Source: JBJHAX01 sp050480705 (lineage in GTDB: Bacteria > Actinomycetota > Nitriliruptoria > Nitriliruptorales > Nitriliruptoraceae). Taken from it: DNA of 64,000 bases. Of this stretch, positions 28,440 through 36,491 are shown one piece after another. Under the pieces are notes generated by a model. It had not been told where the DNA came from. It made no database searches and saw nothing but the letters and a program-made list of their open reading frames with translations. Position 1 is the first letter of the stretch; the number at the start of each line of letters is the position of its first letter. Both the position numbers and the translations under genes were made by a program. The stretch lies in NCBI GenBank assembly GCA_050480705.1, contig JBJHAX010000010.1, forward strand, positions 1 to 64,000, given 5' to 3'.

Positions 28440-28763
28440 TCATGACGATGAACGGTGCCGGTGCACGCCCAGCCAGTACAGGCCTGCGAGCAGCGCCAGT
28501 CCGACCAGGCCGGTGAAGGTGAGGATCCACGCTGCGCCCCAGGTGAAGGGCACGTCGGGGTTCTCATAGCCAGCGAGTTCGCGCGCGGGGTTGTCCTCGG
28601 CTTCGCGTGGCTTGGGGTCGGGACCGAGCTGCTCGTCATCGACGGCCAGCACGATGCCGCCGACCGCCTCGTCGTCGGCCACGACGTCATCGGCCACCGC
28701 CGGCGATGCGAGCATGGCGAGCGCGAACGCGGCGGACAGGGCGAGACCGAACGCACGGCGCAT
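28440..28763 (-). CDS. Small exported single-pass membrane protein, unknown function
   Basis: 107 residues: a signal peptide (RRAFGLALSAAFALAMLAS, cleavage near ADD), an acidic extracytoplasmic segment of about 50 residues (DDEAVGGIVLAVDDEQLG), and one C-terminal TM helix (WILTFTGLVGLALLAGLYWL) ending in a basic tail. I do not recognise a family. It lies directly upstream of the metalloprotease gene on the same strand with about 50 bp between, so it may be co-expressed and could be an inhibitor, partner or unrelated. Confidence 0.65.
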   Translation of the reverse strand: MRRAFGLALSAAFALAMLASPAVADDVVADDEAVGGIVLAVDDEQLGPDPKPREAEDNPARELAGYENPDVPFTWGAAWILTFTGLVGLALLAGLYWLGVHRHRSSS

Positions 28764-29032
28764 GGTGATGCCGAACCTCCCGGGGCAAACGTCGACGCGG
28801 CAGCGTAGCCGACGCCCCCGCCCGGCCGGACGTCAAGCCAGGCACGCACCGGTCGCGCCGCTGATCCGGTACCGCCATCCTCGGATCACCGTCGGGGCAA
28901 GACACCGCCGCGGCAGCATCGAACTGCCGGCAAGGGCAACCGAACCCGCCGGCGCACCTCCGCCATACTGTTGCGCTTTCAACTAAAAGCTGCACCCGAT
29001 ACGCTCGTGACGACGCAACCCGAGGAGTCCCG

Positions 29033-30037
29033 ATGCCCGCCGTGACCGTCGACAACCTGCTCACCCTGCCGAGGGTGACCACCCCGGACCCGGCGACGAC
29101 CTCCGATCGGCCGGTGCGTTCGGTGACGACCGCTCCCCGCGGCTTCGAAGGGGAGGGATTCCCGGTGCGTCGCGCTTTCCAGGGCGTGGACCTGAAGGAT
29201 CTCGACCCGTTCATCCACATGGACCAGATGGGCGAGGTCGAATACGCGCCCGGGGAGCCCAAAGGAACGCCGTGGCACCCACACCGCGGGTTCGAAACGG
29301 TGACCTACATGATCGACGGGATCATGCAGCACCAGGACAGCCACGGCGGCGGTGGGATGATCACCGATGGCGACACGCAGTGGATGACCGCCGGATCGGG
29401 GCTGCTGCACATCGAAGCGCCGCCCGAGGAAGTGGTCGTGCGCGGCGGGCTGTTCCACGGGTTCCAGCTGTGGGTCAACCTGCCCGCGGCCAAGAAGTGG
29501 AACGAGCCGCGCTACCAGGACCTGCGCGGCAGTGACGTGACCCTGCTGACCTCTCCGGACGGCGGAACGCTGCTGCGGCTCATCGCCGGCGAGATCGACG
29601 GGCAGGCGGGTCCCGGCTCGACCTACACGCCGATCACGCTCATTCACGCCACACTCGAGCCGGGTGCTGCGATCAGGCTGCCGTGGCGCCAGGACTTCAA
29701 CGCGCTCGCCTACGTGCTCGCGGGTCGTGGCACCGTCGGCGCGGACCATCGCCCGATCGAGATGGGCCAGCTCGCACTGTTCGGCCGTGGGGACGCGTTG
29801 ACGCTGGCAGCGGCCGACACCCAGGAGTCACGCGCGCCGAAGATGGACGTCCTGCTGCTCGGAGGCCTGCCGATCCGCGAGACGGTGGCGTGGTACGGCC
29901 CGTTCGTGATGAACACCCGCGAGGAACTGCAGCAGGCGTTCGACGACTTCCAGGCCGGCAAGCTCGGCACGATCCCCGCGCTGCACCAGGTGGGCAATGT
30001 CGCTCCCGAGGATGCCGGGGACGACACGAAGAGCTGA
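29033..30037 (+). CDS. Pirin family protein
   Basis: 334 residues, bicupin. The N-terminal pirin domain has the metal-binding HPHRGFETVTYMIDG, HQDSHGG and MTAGSGLLHIEA motifs, with His ligands and a Glu. The C-terminal pirin_C cupin follows (VLAGRGTVGADHRPIEMGQLALFG), with a family-typical end PIRETVAWYGPFVMNTREEL. Bacterial pirins of this type can act as quercetinases or redox-responsive regulators; which applies is not visible. AGGAG lies about 6 nt before the ATG. The 269-bp upstream region contains GTTG-N6-CAAC (28970-28983), a possible MarR-like site; nothing else is recognised. Confidence 0.88.
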   Translation: MPAVTVDNLLTLPRVTTPDPATTSDRPVRSVTTAPRGFEGEGFPVRRAFQGVDLKDLDPFIHMDQMGEVEYAPGEPKGTPWHPHRGFETVTYMIDGIMQHQDSHGGGGMITDGDTQWMTAGSGLLHIEAPPEEVVVRGGLFHGFQLWVNLPAAKKWNEPRYQDLRGSDVTLLTSPDGGTLLRLIAGEIDGQAGPGSTYTPITLIHATLEPGAAIRLPWRQDFNALAYVLAGRGTVGADHRPIEMGQLALFGRGDALTLAAADTQESRAPKMDVLLLGGLPIRETVAWYGPFVMNTREELQQAFDDFQAGKLGTIPALHQVGNVAPEDAGDDTKS

Positions 30038-30075
30038 GATCGGCCAGCGCCGCTACAACCCGGTCGCCACGGCGA

Positions 30076-30684
30076 TCAGATGTCGCCGTACACCGACCGG
30101 ACGGTGCTCAGCCAGTGGCCGTCGCACGGCGGGCAGTAGCGGCGCTCCATCGCCCGGTCGATGCTGGACGCGTCGTAGAGTTCCGAGAACCGCCACGTGA
30201 AGTGGTCGATCGCCTCGGGCCACGAGTCCCAGGCGGCCAGGCCCGACGGTCCGTCGCCGCCCCAGCCCCACGCGTTGTGGGACCCGGCCGGCTTGTGGTG
30301 GCCGGCAGTCGATTCGGTCATCGCGATCGCCACGACCAGGCGCGGGTCGACGTCATAGGCGACACCGGCCTCGATGATCGTCTCGGCGTGGTCCGTGAGC
30401 GGCGAGTCGACGTCGTCGAGCCACGCGCGCAGGCGCTCGGCATCGACGTGTTCGCCGTCGTCACCGAGGTAGACGGGCTCGGGGGGCTCGGGGGGCTCGA
30501 CCGGCTCGGGTTCGGGTGCCGGCGCGACCAGAACGAGGCCTTCGCGCTTCGCGGGCGCCTCGTCGGCCGCCTGCTCGGGCGCGGCGGCGATGACCGAACT
30601 CGCAGCCAGACCGAGTGCGGCCAGCGCCACGGTCGAGGACAGCGGCAGTCGTCGTTCGTACACGTGCAAGCCTCGGGAAGACAT
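30076..30684 (-). CDS. Secreted lysozyme-like/glucosaminidase-like cell-wall protein
   Basis: 202 residues from ATG 30684. A signal peptide or anchor (about 15-35), then a Glu/Pro-rich linker (APAPEPEPVEPPEPPEPV) spans the wall zone. The C-terminal lysozyme-fold domain has IIEAGVAYDVDPRLVVAIAM with a candidate catalytic Glu in AMTESTAG, then NAWGWG and a Cys pair in RYCPPCDGHW. It resembles transglycosylase/glucosaminidase domains that process peptidoglycan. The frame continues to an ATG at 30837, but that segment lacks any signal-sequence character. The gene is convergent with pirin, and the 243 bp upstream to the amidohydrolase contain no riboswitch I recognise. Confidence 0.72.
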   Translation of the reverse strand: MSSRGLHVYERRLPLSSTVALAALGLAASSVIAAAPEQAADEAPAKREGLVLVAPAPEPEPVEPPEPPEPVYLGDDGEHVDAERLRAWLDDVDSPLTDHAETIIEAGVAYDVDPRLVVAIAMTESTAGHHKPAGSHNAWGWGGDGPSGLAAWDSWPEAIDHFTWRFSELYDASSIDRAMERRYCPPCDGHWLSTVRSVYGDI

Positions 30685-30927
30685 CGGTGTCGCCGTGCGC
30701 TGCTCCGCGACGGGAGCTGTGGTGCCCGGCAGCGAAATGCCCGCGGGCGATCCCGACGGGCAGTGGCAAGTGTGCCCGGCTCCGCCACCACGACCTCGCA
30801 AAGCCCTGTCCGAACGATCATCCCAAGTAGAACGCATTGGTTTGTCATGAAAAGCTGCATGCCGTGAGGACGCGGGCCTGGCGAGGCCGCTACGGCGCTC
30901 CCTATGGAGTCGCTTGATCGCTGCCCG

Positions 30928-32232
30928 TCAGTCGCCGCGCACCACACCGGCCGTGATCGCCGCGACACACCGGCCTCCGCCGGCGGTGACGATCGCCTCG
31001 ACAGGGTCGTCGCCGGGCTCGATCGCGAACACGGCCATGTCGGCTCTCAGACCCGGCTCGAGGGCACCGACGAGGTCAGCCAGCCCGAGTGCCCGGGCAC
31101 CGTCGATGGTGGCTGCTCGCAGCAAACGGTCGGCGAGGTCGTCGCCGCGGTAGCCCTGGCGCCGGGCGAGGCGGTGCAGTTCGGCGAGGTCCTCCATGAG
31201 GTCCAGCGACGGGCTCGACGCGAGCGAGTCCGTGCCGACAGCGATGTCGACCCCGTCGGCGAGCAGCGCAGCAACGGGCGGCGCGTCGACACCGACGACT
31301 GCGTTCGATCGGGGACACAGCGCCACCGAAGTGCCGAGGTCGCGAAGGATCGCCCGGTCGTCGGCGCCGAGATGGACACCGTGCGCGATGTGGCTGTCGG
31401 GTCCCAGCAGTCCACATCGCCGTGCGTAACCGGCAATACCGAGCCCACTGCCGGCATCCGCATACAGGCGCCACGTCGGCGGCACGATGCGGCGCATCCG
31501 CTCAGCGAGCGGGCCGGTTCCGGTGCGGTAGAGCTGTTCCTCGCTGTCGACCTCGCCGAGGTGGACGTGCAGACGGAGGCCGCGCGCACGCGCCAGCTGC
31601 GCCACGGCGAGCAGCGCAGGTTCGTCGACGGTGTAGGGGGTGTGCGGGGAGATGCCGACACGACTCGCCGTGGTGGTCGACGCGTCGTCGAGCGCTGCGA
31701 CGAGTCGCGCACGCCCCTCGCGTTCCCACACGTCGAGGTCGACGCCGAGCACCTCGAGGTAGGCCACGCCGGCGACATCGGCATCGGCGAGGGTGTCGCG
31801 CGCCTCGAGGTCGGTGACGACGTCGGCGATGCACGTCGTGCCGGTCGCGAGCGCGCGGCGGACACCGTCGCGCGCCGCCAAGGCCCAGTCATCGTGCCGC
31901 CGGCGTTCGTACTCGGCCACGAACGCATCCGACCATGCGAGGTAGTCGGTGTGATGTCGCGATCCCACAGCGTCGAACGCGGTGTACTGCAGATGCGTGT
32001 GCGCGTTCACGAGTCCCGGCAGGAGCATCCCGTCCCAGGCCGTCGTCTCCGCACCGGGGAACTCCTCGACGAGACGGCGGCGGTGGCCGACGGCGACGAT
32101 CCTGCCGTCGGCAACCGCGACGGCACCGTCGGCGATCGGCGGCGAGGTCACCGCGACCAGCGTCCGCGCAGCGTGCACCACCACCTCGGTGTGTGCAGGC
32201 CGGGAGTCGGTGCACGTCGTGGCGTTCACCAC
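30928..32232 (-). CDS. Amidohydrolase, adenosine-type deaminase family (SAH/MTA or aminofutalosine deaminase-like)
   Basis: 434 residues, TIM-barrel amidohydrolase of the TRZ/ATZ/cytosine-deaminase group. Metal and catalytic residues are visible: VNAHTHLQ (HxH), LHVHLGEVDSEEQL (His plus Glu), IAHGVHL (His), and VGTDSLASSPSLDL (Asp). Relatives deaminate the 6-amino group of adenosyl compounds (S-adenosylhomocysteine, methylthioadenosine, 5'-deoxyadenosine or aminodeoxyfutalosine). The CPRSN and GTDSLAS signatures are also common in aminofutalosine deaminases, so the substrate is open. It overlaps the adjacent SAHH-like gene by seven bases and is the last gene of a six-gene operon, which favours an S-nucleosyl substrate. 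Confidence 0.8.
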   Translation of the reverse strand: MVNATTCTDSRPAHTEVVVHAARTLVAVTSPPIADGAVAVADGRIVAVGHRRRLVEEFPGAETTAWDGMLLPGLVNAHTHLQYTAFDAVGSRHHTDYLAWSDAFVAEYERRRHDDWALAARDGVRRALATGTTCIADVVTDLEARDTLADADVAGVAYLEVLGVDLDVWEREGRARLVAALDDASTTTASRVGISPHTPYTVDEPALLAVAQLARARGLRLHVHLGEVDSEEQLYRTGTGPLAERMRRIVPPTWRLYADAGSGLGIAGYARRCGLLGPDSHIAHGVHLGADDRAILRDLGTSVALCPRSNAVVGVDAPPVAALLADGVDIAVGTDSLASSPSLDLMEDLAELHRLARRQGYRGDDLADRLLRAATIDGARALGLADLVGALEPGLRADMAVFAIEPGDDPVEAIVTAGGGRCVAAITAGVVRGD

Positions 32233-33416
32233 CGCGCTGTCGCACGCTTCTGCGCGTCCGACATCACATCGATCCCCACGCCGCGCGCCGCCAGCTGTGC
32301 GGCCGCGACGCGTTCGTCCGCTTCGGCGTCGAGAAGGTGCACCCCGGCCGCGAGATCGCCGTGGGCGAGACGTTCCAGCGCTCGCAGCTGCAGCGCGAGC
32401 GACAGGTCCATGATCTCGATCGGGTTGCCCTCACCGGCGGTGGTGTTGACGCAGTGGCCGTCGGCGAGCACGTAGACCGTGACGTCCTCGGCAGGGTGGT
32501 AGGCACGCACGTTTGCGCGGACCTGCTCGCCGACGTTGACGCCGCGCGTGTCGACCTCGGGCCGGCCCGCCCCGCCGACCGCGATGATCGCACCGTCTCG
32601 CATGCGGGCGAAGTGTCCGGCGGTGAGTGTCGCATCGACACCGGTGGCGGTGATGACGATCTCGGCGTCCCCGATGGCGTCGTCGAGCCGGCCGACGTCG
32701 TGGCCGTCGTGCAGTGCACGCAGGGCTCGCACAGGGTCGACCTCGGTGACGGTGACCTGCGCTCCGAGCGCGTGTGCGGTCGCGGCGATGCCGCGCCCGA
32801 CCATGCCGTAGCCGGCGACGAGGACCCGGCGGCCCTGCAGCTGCAGATTTGTGGTGTCGAGCACAGCCATCACGACCGACTGCCCGGTGCCGTAGACGTT
32901 GTCGAACTCCAGCTTGGCGCGCGCGTCGTTGACCGCGATGCAGGCAACCGCGAGTTCGCCCGCCTTGGCCATCAGCCGCAGCGGCCGCACCCCGCTGGTG
33001 GTCTCCTCGGCGACGCCGACGAGCGTGTCGAGCACGTCGCGCCGGTGGCGGTGCACATGACGGGTCACAACAGCGCCGTCGTCGGCGAGCAGCTCGGGGT
33101 GGGTGTCGAGGAAGGCGTCGAGAAGCTCGCGCGCCCGCGCGTCGCCCGCACCGGGTTCTGCGAAGACACGCACTCCCGCTTCCCGCAGGGCCTGGACGAC
33201 GCCGGGCTTGCTCGAGAAGGTGCTGCCGAGCACGGCCACTCGAGCACCGGCCTCGACGAGCGCCTCGACGAGGCAGGCGGTCTTGGGTTCGAGCGTGAGC
33301 GCGACCCCGACGCGGCGGCCTGCCAGTCGGCCCGACTCCCTGGCCTCTGTTGTCGCGGCGCGCAGCGCCGGCATGTGACTGGACGCGAAGTCGAGCATGC
33401 CCCTGTCGGCGCTCAC
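32226..33416 (-). CDS. Divergent S-adenosylhomocysteine-hydrolase-like protein lacking active-site histidines
   Basis: 396 residues, homologous along its length to AdoHcy hydrolase of the archaeal/Thermotoga type (DNVYGTGQSVV). The NAD-binding fold VLVAGYGMVGRGIAATAH and TEVDPVRAL is intact, as are Lys168, Asp172 and Asn173 (KLEFDN) and Glu138 (AEETTSG). Three usual active-site histidines are replaced: the HLExKTA His is Thr41 (TLEPKTA), the GHxD segment is GGAG at 281-284, and the C-terminal GHP is GNP (Asn331). NAD binding is likely; standard AdoHcy hydrolysis is doubtful. It overlaps the second paralogue by four bases and the deaminase by seven. Confidence 0.8.
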   Translation of the reverse strand: MSADRGMLDFASSHMPALRAATTEARESGRLAGRRVGVALTLEPKTACLVEALVEAGARVAVLGSTFSSKPGVVQALREAGVRVFAEPGAGDARARELLDAFLDTHPELLADDGAVVTRHVHRHRRDVLDTLVGVAEETTSGVRPLRLMAKAGELAVACIAVNDARAKLEFDNVYGTGQSVVMAVLDTTNLQLQGRRVLVAGYGMVGRGIAATAHALGAQVTVTEVDPVRALRALHDGHDVGRLDDAIGDAEIVITATGVDATLTAGHFARMRDGAIIAVGGAGRPEVDTRGVNVGEQVRANVRAYHPAEDVTVYVLADGHCVNTTAGEGNPIEIMDLSLALQLRALERLAHGDLAAGVHLLDAEADERVAAAQLAARGVGIDVMSDAQKRATARW

Positions 33417-34690
33417 GGCCCGTCTGCTCCCAGCGTCTCCGTGTGTTCTGACGCGTCGAGCAGGCCGGCGAGCGTGTCCTGCCGGGCCGATTCGCGAGCA
33501 TCCAGCACGATGCCGTGCTCGGCGAGCCTCGCCCGCGCGATCGCCTCATCGAGTTCGCGCGGGAACGCGTGGACACCGGCAGCGAGTCCGCCCAGCGCGA
33601 GCAGGTGGCAGGCGCACGCCTGGACCGCGAACGACAGGTCCATGATCTCGACCGGATGGCCGAGCCCGCCGGCGATGTTGACCAAGGCCCCGTGGGCCAG
33701 CACGTGAACGTCACGGGCCTGTCCGAGGCGGTAGCGGGTGACGCCGGGCCGAACGTCGTGGTGGTCCGTCGCCGCAGCGGCGATCGCACCGACGTCGATC
33801 TCGCGGTCGTGGTGGCCGGCGTTGGCGAGCACCACCCCGTCGGCGAGCAGGTCGATGTGTGATGCGTCGAGCGCGTCGACGCCGCCGGTCGAGGTGATCA
33901 CGACGGAGGCGTCGGGCAGCAACGTGGCCAGATCTGAGACCGTGTGCCCGTCCATGTGGGCCTCGAGGGCCCGGATCGGATCGACCTCGGCAACAGCGAC
34001 GCGAGCACCGAGCTGGCGGGCGTAGGTGGCGATGCCGCGCCCCACCCAGCCGTAGCCAACGACGAGGAAGCGGCTGGCCGGCATCCGCAGATTGGTCAGC
34101 GCCAGCAGCGCCTGGATGGTCGACTGGCCGGTTCCGTAGCGGTTGTCGAACAGGTGCTTGCATGCCGCGTCGTTTGCCGCGATCGCGGGCAGTGCGAGCT
34201 TCCCGTCGTCGTGCAGTCGCCGCAGCCGGGCGACACCGGTCGTCGTCTGCTCGGTCACCCCGTCGACTGTGTCCGCCGTACCGGCACGCACCATGCGGAC
34301 CGTCAGTTCGGCGCCGTCGTCGACGACCAGCTCAGGTCGTGTCGCGGCGACGGCCTCCAGGTCCTGCTCCCAGCGTTGCATGCCCGACAGGCGGCTGGAG
34401 TGGACGGCGATGCCACGGTCGACGAGGGCTGCAGCGACGTCGTCGCGGGTGGTCGCGGGATTGGATCCGGCGACGGTCACCTGTGCCCCGGCGTCGGCGA
34501 GCACCGTTGCGAGGAACGCCGTCTTGGCTTCGAGGTGGACGACGACGGCGACACGCCGGCCGCGCAGCGCGCCGTCGGAGATGCGCTCGCGCACCCAGCG
34601 GTCGAGGACCGGCGAGTGTCTGCGCGCCCACTCGATCGCCCGATGCCCATCGGCGGCCAGCGCGGGGTCGGCGATCCGCGAGGCGATCAC
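33413..34690 (-). CDS. S-adenosylhomocysteine hydrolase homologue (possible inosyl-/adenosylhomocysteine hydrolase)
   Basis: 425 residues. Most AdoHcy-hydrolase residues are present: His52 (HLEAKTA), Asp124-Asp125 (VVDDGAEL), Lys178, Asp182-Asn183 (KHLFDNRYGTGQS), the Rossmann loop GYGWVGRGIATYAR, His293 (GHHDREID) and His345 (GHPVEIMDLSF). The Glu usually preceding TTTG is Gln148 (TEQTTTG). The position matching human Glu59, which contacts the adenine, is Lys56. The annotation adenosylhomocysteinase is therefore only approximate. The ATG overlaps the ABC ATPase stop by four bases, placing it inside a transporter operon, where this enzyme is not normally found. Confidence 0.82.
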   Translation of the reverse strand: MIASRIADPALAADGHRAIEWARRHSPVLDRWVRERISDGALRGRRVAVVVHLEAKTAFLATVLADAGAQVTVAGSNPATTRDDVAAALVDRGIAVHSSRLSGMQRWEQDLEAVAATRPELVVDDGAELTVRMVRAGTADTVDGVTEQTTTGVARLRRLHDDGKLALPAIAANDAACKHLFDNRYGTGQSTIQALLALTNLRMPASRFLVVGYGWVGRGIATYARQLGARVAVAEVDPIRALEAHMDGHTVSDLATLLPDASVVITSTGGVDALDASHIDLLADGVVLANAGHHDREIDVGAIAAAATDHHDVRPGVTRYRLGQARDVHVLAHGALVNIAGGLGHPVEIMDLSFAVQACACHLLALGGLAAGVHAFPRELDEAIARARLAEHGIVLDARESARQDTLAGLLDASEHTETLGADGP

Positions 34691-35439
34691 AGCCGCCCCG
34701 CCTCGATGATGCGCTGCAGGAACTGCCGGGTGCGCGGATGCTGCGGGTCACTGAGCATCTGCTGGGCAGGACCCTCCTCGAAGATCCTCCCCTCTTCGAG
34801 AAAGCACACCCTGTCGGCGACGTCGCGGGCGAACCCCATCTCGTGGGTGACGATGATCATCGTCATCCCCTGCGCCTTGAGGTCGCGGATGACCGAGAGC
34901 ACGCCGCCGATCAGTTCAGGATCGAGCGCTGCGGTGATCTCGTCGAGCAGCAGTACATCCGGGTTGGTCGCCAGAGCACGGACGATCGCGACCCGCTGCT
35001 GCTGGCCTCCCGACAGCTGCTCGGGGTACGAGCGGGAGAATCCTTCCATGCCGAGCAGCTCGAGCAGCTCGTGGGCACGGGCTTCGGCGCTGGCGCGGCC
35101 GACACCGTGGACCTTGCGCGGCGCGAGCGTGATGTTGTCGAGCACGTTCATGTGCGGAAAGAGGTTGAACGCCTGGAAGACGATCCCGATGCGCTTGCGC
35201 AGCCCGGTCCTGCCGAACGAGGGGTCGTCGACCGGCACGCCGTCGATGCGGATGGTGCCGTGATCGAACGCCACGAGCTGGTTGATGCAGCGGAGCAGCG
35301 TGGACTTGCCCGAGCCGGATGCCCCGATGAGGCAGACCACTTCGTGTTCGGCGACGTCGAGGAACACCTCGTCGAGGACGAGCACGTCGCCGTAGTACTT
35401 GGTCAGGTCCTCGATGGACACCCGGGGGATCACGGTCAC
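34687..35439 (-). CDS. Polar amino acid ABC transporter ATP-binding protein
   Basis: 250 residues of the GlnQ/HisP class: Walker A CLIGASGSGKSTLLRCINQL, Q-loop VFQAFNLFPHMNVLDN, signature LSGGQQQRVAIVRAL, Walker B VLLLDEITAALDPE and the switch His in IVTHEMGFA. GTG 35439 overlaps the permease stop (GTGA) and has GAGG about 6 nt upstream; the upstream part of the open frame is the other frame of the permease. The gene stop overlaps the SAHH-like gene. Energises uptake of a small amino-acid-like solute. Confidence 0.93.
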   Translation of the reverse strand: MTVIPRVSIEDLTKYYGDVLVLDEVFLDVAEHEVVCLIGASGSGKSTLLRCINQLVAFDHGTIRIDGVPVDDPSFGRTGLRKRIGIVFQAFNLFPHMNVLDNITLAPRKVHGVGRASAEARAHELLELLGMEGFSRSYPEQLSGGQQQRVAIVRALATNPDVLLLDEITAALDPELIGGVLSVIRDLKAQGMTMIIVTHEMGFARDVADRVCFLEEGRIFEEGPAQQMLSDPQHPRTRQFLQRIIEAGRL

Positions 35440-36344
35440 AGCGTCCTCTGGAGACGTCGTTCCTGGTCGCGGCGTGCGACGTGGTCGGTGAAACGTGCCA
35501 TCGGGATCGTGGCGAGAAGGAACAGGATCGTCGCGGCGATCATGGACGAGAAGTTGAACGTGCGTGCCGTGTAGATCTGCGCTTCGCGCACCGCCTCGCG
35601 CACACCGATCACGCTGAGCAGGGCGACGTCCTTCTGCAGCGCGACGGCGAGGTTGAGCAGTGCAGGCACGACGTTGCGGATCGCCTGCGGGATGATCGCG
35701 TACCGCAGCGTCTGCCACTGGGTCAGCCCCAGCGCCTTCGCCGCGGCGCGCTGACCGTCGTGCACGGCCTCCATCCCCGAGCGGTACACCTCGGAGGCGT
35801 ACGCGGCGTAGCCCAGGACCAGTGCGACGGTCCCCCAGAACAACCGGCTGGTGGGCAGGCCGGGCAGCTGCAGCGCAGGCACGCCGAATCCGAACAGCAG
35901 CACGAGCAGCAGCGACGGCATGCCGCGGAACAGGTCGATGTAGACGATCGAGAAGACGCGCAGGGGCGCCGCCCACGGTCCCGTCAGTGAGCGCGTCACC
36001 GCGATGATCAGCGCCCACGCTGCGATGAAGACGAGCGAGACGGCCCACACGCGCAGGTTGACGAGGAAGCCGGCCCACACCTGGGGGAAGGCGTCGAGGA
36101 CCGCGTCCCAGTCGAAGAACTGCCGCCGGATCAGCGGCCAGTACTCGGCGGAGGTCACCACCCTGACCACGACCCAGACGGCGACGGCCGTCGTGACGAC
36201 GCTGATCACGATCGGGACGTAGCGCTCCCTGGGGGTCAGGGTCGCCGCCGCCGGCGGCCTCGGCGCCCGGCGTGCGGCGGCACTGTTCACCGCCGGCGTG
36301 TCGCCGGGCGTGTGGCCTTCGGGCCGCTCGGATTCGTCCACCAC
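35436..36344 (-). CDS. Polar amino acid ABC transporter permease
   Basis: HisM/GlnP-type permease. From GTG 36344 it has 302 residues, with a 40-residue cytoplasmic tail and about five to six TM segments. The ABC-ATPase contact (EAA) loop is AAKALGLTQWQTLRYAIIPQ, preceded by SEVYRSGMEAVHDGQR. IDLFRGMPSLLLVLLF is also characteristic. The start is uncertain: GTG 36344 has GGAGG 8 nt upstream, while longer in-frame starts up to 36461 fall in the intergenic hairpin. Only one permease is present, so it probably acts as a homodimer. Confidence 0.9.
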   Translation of the reverse strand: MVDESERPEGHTPGDTPAVNSAAARRAPRPPAAATLTPRERYVPIVISVVTTAVAVWVVVRVVTSAEYWPLIRRQFFDWDAVLDAFPQVWAGFLVNLRVWAVSLVFIAAWALIIAVTRSLTGPWAAPLRVFSIVYIDLFRGMPSLLLVLLFGFGVPALQLPGLPTSRLFWGTVALVLGYAAYASEVYRSGMEAVHDGQRAAAKALGLTQWQTLRYAIIPQAIRNVVPALLNLAVALQKDVALLSVIGVREAVREAQIYTARTFNFSSMIAATILFLLATIPMARFTDHVARRDQERRLQRTL

Positions 36345-36426
36345 CGACTCCGCCTCCACTCGCCGGTCGTGCCAGGCCGTCCGCTTCAGCGCCCACGTCA
36401 CGGCGCACCGGGGTCGTGGTACGCAT

Positions 36427-36467
36427 GATGGCATGCCGCACCTCGCGGTGAGGCGCGGCATGCCATC
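36427..36467 (-). promoter_or_regulatory. Strong hairpin between binding-protein and permease genes
   Basis: A 13-bp perfect stem pairs 36427-36439 with 36455-36467. After a single mismatch, CCTC (36441-36444) pairs with GAGG (36450-36453) around a 5-nt loop. Such intercistronic hairpins usually allow the binding-protein mRNA to exceed that of the membrane genes, through partial termination or 3'-end protection. Confidence 0.65.
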
Positions 36468-36491
36468 GTGTTCACCCTTGAGCGCGAGGCA

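Noticed and set aside
27341..28849. Full 502-residue reading of the metalloprotease frame
   Set aside because: The first ~150 residues overlap the small membrane-protein gene in another frame and have shadow-like Ser/Arg/Pro composition.
30685..30927. Possible c-di-AMP riboswitch upstream of the lysozyme-like gene
   Set aside because: DisA and a cell-wall hydrolase made this plausible, but the leader lacks the conserved ydaO core sequences in the right order and strand.
34687..36441. 584-residue ABC ATPase with a long N-terminal extension
   Set aside because: The extension is the alternative frame of the permease; GTG 35439 with GTGA overlap gives a normal 250-residue ATPase.
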